Source of the DNA: Anaerolineae bacterium
GTDB lineage: Bacteria; Chloroflexota; Anaerolineae; UBA4142; SHND01
DNA: 64,000 nt
Direction of reading: 5' to 3'
Assembly: GCA_020851635.1 (NCBI GenBank)
Contig: JADZCJ010000083.1
Location: forward strand, 62,001 to 126,000
In this document: in pieces, positions 58,852-64,000 of the stretch
How the letters are laid out: the number at the start of each line of letters is the position of its first letter
Position numbering within the stretch: the first letter of the stretch is position 1
Notes under the pieces: model-generated
What the model saw: only the letters and a program-made list of their open reading frames with translations
What the model was told of the DNA's origin: nothing
The model's database searches: none
Program-made: the position numbers and the translations under genes

Positions 58852-59798
58852 GCGAGCGCCTGCGCCTGTGGCAAAACGCTCCGGCTAAAATATTCCAGCC
58901 CGTCCAGGTCCTCGAGGTCCGCCCACTGAATCATCACTTGCTGCATCCCCGCCTCGCTCAACTCGCCCAGTTGGTCAACAATCTCGTCAGGCGTCCCAAT
59001 CAACATGCCCCACGCCAGCAACTCTTGTTTGGTTCGCGAGTCCGTCTGTTGACGCGCCGCCAATTGGCGTTCCACCGCCGCATCGTCACGCCCAAAAAGC
59101 ATCCCCTTCATCTGCGAGCGTTGAATCTTTTTGGGGTCGCGTCCCTGCGCCCGCGCCAGCGTATCGAGCTCTGCATTCAGTTCGCGGAATTGGGCGGGCG
59201 AGCGAAAGATTGCGTTCCATTCATCGCCATATTTTGCCGCGACCTCCAGGACTTTGTGGGGACCGTTGCCGCCGATCAAAATGTCCGGACCGCGCGGGCG
59301 CTGCGGGCGCGGGTACAAGACCGCATCGCGCAGCTGGAAATATTTGCCCTCGAAATTCACCGGACCGGGTTCGCGCAGCAAGCGCGTAATCACTTCCAAT
59401 CCCTCCTGCCAGCGCAGAAACCTTTCGCGCGTGTCCAACAGGTCAAAACCAAACATCGAGTGCTCGCGCACCCCGCCGCCCCAACCGGCGCCGACCCCAA
59501 GCGTGAGCCGTCCGCCGCTCAAGTCGTCCACATCCTTTGCCATCCGCGCGGTATGCACAGGATGCCGAAACGAGACCGGCGACACAAGCGAGCCGATGCG
59601 CATGCGTTTGGTGTTGCATGCCGCCCAGGTGAGCGAGACCCACATTTCGAGCGAGTCGCGGTCGGGGGGATTGTTTTCGACAAAGTGGTCGGAACGAAAC
59701 AGCCCGTCAAATCCCATTGCTTCGACCGCCGGAACAAATTTCTGCCAACGCGTCCAATTTAGCCCGCGCTGTCCTTCAACCTGTAAATTGAGTTTCAT
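58848..59798 (-). CDS. LLM-class flavin- or F420-dependent oxidoreductase
   Basis: 316-residue luciferase-like TIM barrel. GFDGLFRSDHFVENNPPDRD is the N-terminal signature, and RIGSLVSPVSFRHPVHTARM, LTLGVGAGWGGGVREHSMFG and ILIGGNGPHKVLEVAAKYGD build the flavin/F420 phosphate pocket. LLM enzymes use FMN or coenzyme F420; no residue here decides. The ATG lies in an ATGA overlap with the aminotransferase stop. Role in the surrounding operon unclear. Confidence 0.85.
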   Translation of the reverse strand: MKLNLQVEGQRGLNWTRWQKFVPAVEAMGFDGLFRSDHFVENNPPDRDSLEMWVSLTWAACNTKRMRIGSLVSPVSFRHPVHTARMAKDVDDLSGGRLTLGVGAGWGGGVREHSMFGFDLLDTRERFLRWQEGLEVITRLLREPGPVNFEGKYFQLRDAVLYPRPQRPRGPDILIGGNGPHKVLEVAAKYGDEWNAIFRSPAQFRELNAELDTLARAQGRDPKKIQRSQMKGMLFGRDDAAVERQLAARQQTDSRTKQELLAWGMLIGTPDEIVDQLGELSEAGMQQVMIQWADLEDLDGLEYFSRSVLPQAQALA

Positions 59799-60922
59799 TC
59801 CTTTTCCAGTTCTGCCAATACCTGGCGTAACGCGCGAATCATGCGTTGGTTGATTTCGGGCGGCGCAATCGTGATGCGCAGCGCGTCGGGCAAGCCAAAT
59901 GGATCGCACGGGCGGATGATGACCCCGTGCTTGTGCATGGCATGTTCGATGCGCGTCACCGGGAACGGCAGGTTCACAAGCATGATAAAGTTCGCTTCGG
60001 TGGGCAAATACTCTAGCCCCAACGCATCAAACTCGTGATACAAATACGCTTTGCCGTCGTGATTCACCTGCAGCGCGCGCTGCACATGTTCGTGGTCGGT
60101 CAGCGCCGCCGACGCCGCCAAAAGCGGCAGCGTTCCCACATGAAACGCGGTTTGCGTCCGCAAGAGCGCATCAATAATGTCATGGCGCGCAATGCCGTAA
60201 CCGACGCGTACTCCCGCCAGCCCATAGAGTTTCGAAAAAGTGCGCGTGGCAATGACATTACGTCCCTCGCGCACATATTCGAGCGCGCCCGGAAAATCGT
60301 CTGCCTCGGCAAAATCTGCGTATGCTTCGTCCAACACCACGATCACATGCGGCGGCAAGCGGTCGAGAAACCCGGTTAGCGCCGCATGATTCACATACAA
60401 CCCGGTCGGATTGTTGGGATTGTTGAAAAACAAGAGTCGCGTTCTCGGCGTAACGTGCGCGCAGATTTCGTCGAGGTCATACGCATAGTTATGCGTCTGC
60501 TTGAGCACAACCGAGCGCCCGCCGTACATGTCAGTCAAAATCTCGTACATCTGAAACGCAGGCATCTGGATAATGTTCTCGACGCGGTCAAACACAAATG
60601 TCTGGGCGACGGCGCGCAGCACATCGGCAGACCCGTTGCCGACGATGATGTTGTTGGCGGTCAGGTCGTGACCGAGATGCGCGGCGAGCTGTTCCCGCAA
60701 GTCATGCGCTTCGACTCCCGGATAATAATGCGCTTCCGCCGCCGCGTCGCGCAGCGCTTGAAGCGCCTTGGGGGAAGGACCGAAGAGGTTCTCGTTCGAG
60801 CCGAGCTTGATGATTTCGCTGACCCCGAGCGCGTCCCGGACCTCTTGAATAGACTTGCCCCGAATATAGCGCGGCAGATTGAGTAAATGCGGATTGATCG
60901 GCAGATCGTGAGCGTGTGGCAT
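59795..60922 (-). CDS. hisC: Histidinol-phosphate-aminotransferase-like enzyme
   Basis: 375-residue class I/II PLP aminotransferase of the HisC group. KLGSNENLFGPSPKALQAL is the N-terminal motif, NNPNNPTGLYV binds the cofactor ring, VVLDEAYADFAE carries Asp and Tyr, and RTFSKLYGLAGVRVGYG carries the Schiff-base Lys. No other his genes are near, and it sits in an operon of sugar-type dehydrogenases, so its real substrate may be an amino sugar or amino acid other than histidinol phosphate. It starts 14 bp after the preceding oxidoreductase gene. Confidence 0.85.
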   Translation of the reverse strand: MPHAHDLPINPHLLNLPRYIRGKSIQEVRDALGVSEIIKLGSNENLFGPSPKALQALRDAAAEAHYYPGVEAHDLREQLAAHLGHDLTANNIIVGNGSADVLRAVAQTFVFDRVENIIQMPAFQMYEILTDMYGGRSVVLKQTHNYAYDLDEICAHVTPRTRLLFFNNPNNPTGLYVNHAALTGFLDRLPPHVIVVLDEAYADFAEADDFPGALEYVREGRNVIATRTFSKLYGLAGVRVGYGIARHDIIDALLRTQTAFHVGTLPLLAASAALTDHEHVQRALQVNHDGKAYLYHEFDALGLEYLPTEANFIMLVNLPFPVTRIEHAMHKHGVIIRPCDPFGLPDALRITIAPPEINQRMIRALRQVLAELEKE

Positions 60923-60936
60923 AGTCCGTATCTCGG

Positions 60937-61953
60937 CTAAAGATGTCTGATGATTTCAAAAGCAAGTTCCAGATCGCGCTGCGCATCCTGCACTGTGGTG
61001 TGCGGCGCCGCCAGTCCGCGAATGCACTGTAAAAAATGGACCAGTTCCTGGACAAACGATTCCTGATACGTCAGCGAAGGGTAACTCACGCTTGCGGGTG
61101 TTGTGATTTTGATTTGACTGCGCTGACGAAACGCGAGCGGCGGAGCAAAATCAAGGTCAATCCGTCCCTGATCGCAATGCAAGGCAATCGTGCAGTCAAA
61201 CACACTGCCCGGCGGGTTCATCAACCCCACTTCAAACAATCCGCGCGCCTTTTCAAATTCGACGAGCGCCAGGCGCGGCATTTCGTTGGTCGCAAAAATG
61301 ACCTGTTTGGCTTCGCCAAACAAACTGCGCGCCATATTGATCTCGTGAATCCAGCCCTCGACCCATTCCACCTCGGCAGGAAATTTCTTGGCATCGCGCG
61401 CTTGCGCCTGCGGCGGCGCCGTCGCCGCGCGCGTCTCGTCCGGTGAAATGCCGCCCAGCGCCTCGGCGCCTGCCATCCATGCGCCGCCAAAACTGTGAAT
61501 CACGCCATAGCGCAGCGCGCCCAATTCGTTCGCCCCCAGCATCTTGTGCGCCATGACAAAGGCCGGGTCATAGCGATTGTGATAGCCGATGACCATGACC
61601 GCGCCGCTGCGGACCTGTGCCTCGACAATCGCGCGCCCCTTGTCGAGAGAAACTTCGAGGGGCTTTTCGAGAAAGACGGGAATGCCGCGTTCGAGCACCG
61701 GCAGACAGGCGTCCGCATGAAACATGCGCGGCGTGACCACAAGCACACCGTCCAATTTGTCCTCGCCCGCAAGGAGTTCCAAGCTGTCACGATAAACGCG
61801 CGGAATGTTATAGCGCGCGGCGACACGCTCCGCCAGCGCCGTTTCAATGTCCGCGAGCGCGGCGATCTCTACGCCGCGAATTTGAAGCAGACTCGGAATG
61901 TGCGCGATTTGGGTCATGCGCCCCGCGCCGACGATTGCAAGGTTTAGTGACAT
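60937..61953 (-). CDS. Gfo/Idh/MocA-family oxidoreductase
   Basis: 338 residues. The NAD(P) site is LAIVGAGRMTQIAHIPSLLQ, FLEKPLEVSLDKG contains the catalytic Lys of the family's EKP motif, and the C-terminal beta-sheet domain includes WVEGWIHEINMARSLFGEA with the active-site His. Typical substrates are sugars, inositols and their derivatives. Paired with a second, different Gfo/Idh/MocA gene 12 bp upstream, which suggests successive oxidation and reduction steps. Confidence 0.85.
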   Translation of the reverse strand: MSLNLAIVGAGRMTQIAHIPSLLQIRGVEIAALADIETALAERVAARYNIPRVYRDSLELLAGEDKLDGVLVVTPRMFHADACLPVLERGIPVFLEKPLEVSLDKGRAIVEAQVRSGAVMVIGYHNRYDPAFVMAHKMLGANELGALRYGVIHSFGGAWMAGAEALGGISPDETRAATAPPQAQARDAKKFPAEVEWVEGWIHEINMARSLFGEAKQVIFATNEMPRLALVEFEKARGLFEVGLMNPPGSVFDCTIALHCDQGRIDLDFAPPLAFRQRSQIKITTPASVSYPSLTYQESFVQELVHFLQCIRGLAAPHTTVQDAQRDLELAFEIIRHL

Positions 61954-61965
61954 GCCGGACAGACC

Positions 61966-62952
61966 CTATTCGAACGGATATTTGAAATTCCACATGGCGC
62001 GAATGCGGTCCAGCGTTTGCATCAACGCCAGCGTTTCGTCGAGAGGCATCACCTCACTCTCGAGCTTGCCTGCCCGCAGACAATCCCCGACCGCGACCGC
62101 CTGATAATTCCATCCGTTACCCGTCAGCGGCATTTCGATCTCCTGGTCCGGCTCGCCGATGCGCGTGAGTGTGAGATTGGTCGGACGAAACAACGGCGGA
62201 TGCACGCGGACCCGTCCCTCACTGCCGTAAATCGCAAATTCGGGCGGAATCTGCGTCTTGATGGTCAGGTGCATGGTCGCCATCCCACCGCCGTCGTATT
62301 CGAGCGTCAGCGCATCCTGCACATCCACGCCGTGTTGAAATTCCGCAAGCCCTGCGATGCGGTCGGGCTGTTTGTGAAAAATCATGGACGCAAGGGAGAG
62401 CGGATAAATGCCCGCATCGAGCAAAATTCCTCCACCCAGCTCGGCTTGCAAAATATAATGCGTCGGCGGCAGATGATGCGGCGTCATGCCCAGTCCCGCC
62501 GTAAACATTTCCACCGCCCCAATGGCGCCCTCTGCCAGCAAACGGCGCAGGCGCGCGATCAGTGGGATATAGCGCGTCCACATGGCTTCCATCAAAAATA
62601 GTTTTTTTGCGCGGGCCGTCGCAATCACGCGTTCTGCTTGAGCGGCATTGATGGTGAACGGCTTTTCGCACAGCACATGCTTGCCCGCTTCGAGACACAT
62701 CAAACAATTTTCAAGATGCAGGGCGTGGGGCGTCGCCACATAGATAATGTCAACCTCTGCATCCTGCGCCAACGCTTCATAGCTCGCATACGCATTTGGA
62801 ATTTGAAATTTCGCGGCAAACGTCCGCGCCGTATCTGCCGAGCGCGAACCGACCGCCTTTATTTCAGCGCCGTTAACAAAACCCAGTCCGGTCGCAAACG
62901 AACCGGCAATTTTTCCCGTGCCCAGAATGCCCCAACGAATGTTTTCTGCCAT
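61966..62952 (-). CDS. Gfo/Idh/MocA-family oxidoreductase (second)
   Basis: 328 residues. GILGTGKIAGSFATGLGFVN is the nucleotide site, LCEKPFTINAAQAERVIATA contains the catalytic Lys, and GGGILLDAGIYPLSLASMIF the conserved Asp/Tyr region of trans-dihydrodiol-dehydrogenase-like members. The start overlaps the SDR stop by one base. The substrate is probably a cyclic polyol or sugar. Confidence 0.85.
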   Translation of the reverse strand: MAENIRWGILGTGKIAGSFATGLGFVNGAEIKAVGSRSADTARTFAAKFQIPNAYASYEALAQDAEVDIIYVATPHALHLENCLMCLEAGKHVLCEKPFTINAAQAERVIATARAKKLFLMEAMWTRYIPLIARLRRLLAEGAIGAVEMFTAGLGMTPHHLPPTHYILQAELGGGILLDAGIYPLSLASMIFHKQPDRIAGLAEFQHGVDVQDALTLEYDGGGMATMHLTIKTQIPPEFAIYGSEGRVRVHPPLFRPTNLTLTRIGEPDQEIEMPLTGNGWNYQAVAVGDCLRAGKLESEVMPLDETLALMQTLDRIRAMWNFKYPFE

Positions 62953-63722
62953 TATTTACCCACCGTCAACGAAGCTCCGCCGTCAACCAACAAGAATTGT
63001 CCGGTCACATTCGAAGCATCCTTGCTCGCCAGAAAATAGACGACCGCTGCAATTTCTTCCGGTTCTGCGGCGCGCCCCAACAGCCCATAGCCCTGTGTTT
63101 TGGCGCGCAAATCATCCGCCGTCATGCCGCCTTCTGCGGCGCGACGAAGATGAAAATCCGAAAGGGTCGCGCCCGGACCGACGGCGTTCACGCGAATCCC
63201 TTCTTTACCATATGCAATCGCAAGACTCCGCATCAACCCCAGCACGCCCGCTTTGCTCGCATCATAAATCGGCATGTGCGCCACACCCACAGCAGCATTC
63301 AGCGAGGAAATGATCACAATCGCGCCCGCGTGCTGCGCGATCATTGCCGGGAGCGCCGCGCGGCACGAATAACCGACCCCCCGCAGATTCACGCCGAGAA
63401 TCTTGTCCCAATCACTCTCGCTTGCGTCGAGCAGCGAGCCGGAGATTTGCACCCCTGCATTCGCCACGAGCGCATCAATCCGTCCCCACGCATCCAGCGC
63501 GGCTTGCGCGAACGCCGCGCAGTCCGTTTCCCGCGAAACATCCGCGCGGCAAAAGACCGCTTCCCCGCCATTCTCTCGAATCAACGCGCAAGCGCGTTCG
63601 CCATCCTCGCGCGAAATATCGCTAACAACCACGCGCCAGCCCTCTTGCGCGAAACGCGCCGCGCACGCTTTGCCGATGCCCGCGCCGCCGCCCGTTACAA
63701 TTGCCACCGGTTGATTTGTCAC
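62952..63722 (-). CDS. Short-chain dehydrogenase/reductase
   Basis: 256 residues when started at GTG 63722, which overlaps the amidohydrolase stop (GTGA). VTGGGAGIGKACAARFAQEG is the NAD(P) loop, LVANAGVQISGSLL the NAG motif, and IISSLNAAVGVAHMPIYDAS and KAGV supply the Ser-Tyr-Lys triad. RVNAVGPGATLSDF is the standard post-catalytic segment. A cytoplasmic alcohol/ketone oxidoreductase; its operon partners suggest a polyol or sugar acid. Confidence 0.9.
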   Translation of the reverse strand: MTNQPVAIVTGGGAGIGKACAARFAQEGWRVVVSDISREDGERACALIRENGGEAVFCRADVSRETDCAAFAQAALDAWGRIDALVANAGVQISGSLLDASESDWDKILGVNLRGVGYSCRAALPAMIAQHAGAIVIISSLNAAVGVAHMPIYDASKAGVLGLMRSLAIAYGKEGIRVNAVGPGATLSDFHLRRAAEGGMTADDLRAKTQGYGLLGRAAEPEEIAAVVYFLASKDASNVTGQFLLVDGGASLTVGK

Positions 63723-64000
63723 GATTTGTAAATCACCCGCCCACCGCGCATGACCCACACGATGCGCCGCAGAGCGGTAATGTCGTCCAATGGATTTCCT
63801 TTGACCGCCACAATATCAGCGTTTTTTCCGATTTCAAGCGAGCCGATTTCACTTGCAACTCCGAGCGTCTCGGCAGCGGTCCGTGTGCAGGCAGAGATTG
63901 CCTGTTCGGGCGTCATGCCCAGCTCGCTGACCATCAATTCGGGAATCAGCGCATAATCGTCGCAAAACATGTCGGTCACGCCCGCATCGCTGCTCGCGGC
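63719..64000 (-). CDS. Amidohydrolase-superfamily protein, C-terminal part (cut by window edge)
   Basis: Only the last 93 residues or so are in the window; the reading frame stays open to the edge at 64000. SDAG starts the visible part, where the Asp is the last metal-binding residue of the amidohydrolase barrel. It is followed by MVSELGMTPEQAISACTRTA, AAETLGVASEIGSLEIGKNA and DIVAVKGNPLDDITAL, the imidazolonepropionase/dipeptidase-like C-terminal end. It is the first visible gene of the minus-strand operon. Function beyond hydrolysis of an amide or lactone cannot be said. Confidence 0.85.
   Translation of the reverse strand, partial: AASSDAGVTDMFCDDYALIPELMVSELGMTPEQAISACTRTAAETLGVASEIGSLEIGKNADIVAVKGNPLDDITALRRIVWVMRGGRVIYKS

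Noticed and set aside
59795-60922. Histidine biosynthesis operon
   Set aside because: Only a hisC-like gene is present and its neighbours are sugar-type oxidoreductases.
1-64000. CRISPR arrays, tRNA/rRNA genes, prophage or integrative element genes
   Set aside because: Looked for direct-repeat arrays, tRNA-like cloverleaf with CCA-proximal stems, and integrase/transposase motifs; none seen.

Overview
The window looks like chromosomal DNA of an anaerobic or facultatively anaerobic heterotrophic bacterium. Chloroflexota, probably Anaerolineae-like, is the best guess. That rests on the mixture of families (NifJ-type pyruvate:ferredoxin oxidoreductase, tungsten/molybdenum aldehyde:ferredoxin oxidoreductase, DUF2089/DUF4097 module, a secreted subtilase with an LPxxV-like C-terminal end) and not on a marker gene, so it is an inference. 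The DNA is GC-rich, densely coding and carries many overlapping start/stop codons. I saw no tRNA, rRNA, CRISPR array, integrase or transposase gene.

Layout. (1) 0.05-7.1 kb, plus strand: small membrane proteins, an alpha/beta hydrolase, an orphan gamma subunit of a 2-oxoacid:ferredoxin oxidoreductase with a truncated second copy 1.7 kb upstream, a MocR/LysN-like aminotransferase and a bactofilin-like membrane protein. (2) 7.1-11.9 kb: a VIT1/CCC1 transporter divergent from a sulfur operon (ArsR regulator, sulfide:quinone-reductase-like flavoprotein, TusE/DsrC-like protein, DsrE2-like protein). (3) 12.0-22.2 kb, minus strand: nifJ with a dihydroorotate-dehydrogenase-like partner, a universal stress protein, and a recQ-comF fusion followed by dprA and a TPMT-like methyltransferase. 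(4) 22.2-31 kb: a LysM secreted protein followed by a strongly structured RNA region and a 114-bp palindromic element; a DinB-like protein, a subtilisin-like protease, the DUF2089/small protein/DUF4097 operon, and an alpha/beta hydrolase. (5) 30.0-36.9 kb: a LacI regulator with two perfect operators placed in its own promoter, then a carbohydrate ABC importer and a GH63-type small glycosidase (glucosylglycerate/mannosylglycerate hydrolase-like).

(6) 37.0-56.2 kb is the most interesting part. Fourteen plus-strand genes are packed with gaps of 38 bp or less and several overlaps, behind one clear sigma-70-type promoter and a palindromic site. They encode a PaaK-like CoA ligase, a three-subunit molybdenum hydroxylase, an acyl-CoA dehydrogenase that lacks glutamate at both usual catalytic positions, a two-subunit B12 acyl-CoA mutase with an altered active-site loop, a family III CoA transferase, HyuA/HyuB, a 2,4-dienoyl-CoA-reductase/N-demethylase-like flavoprotein, a V4R protein, an aldehyde:ferredoxin oxidoreductase and a thiamine-diphosphate enzyme. 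A convergent XRE-cupin regulator ends the block. It reads as one catabolic pathway for an unidentified carboxylic acid, activated to CoA thioesters and coupled to ferredoxin reduction. I cannot assign the substrate. (7) 56.9-64 kb, minus strand: a tightly spaced operon of sugar/inositol-type oxidoreductases, an aminotransferase, an LLM flavin enzyme and an amidohydrolase cut by the window edge.
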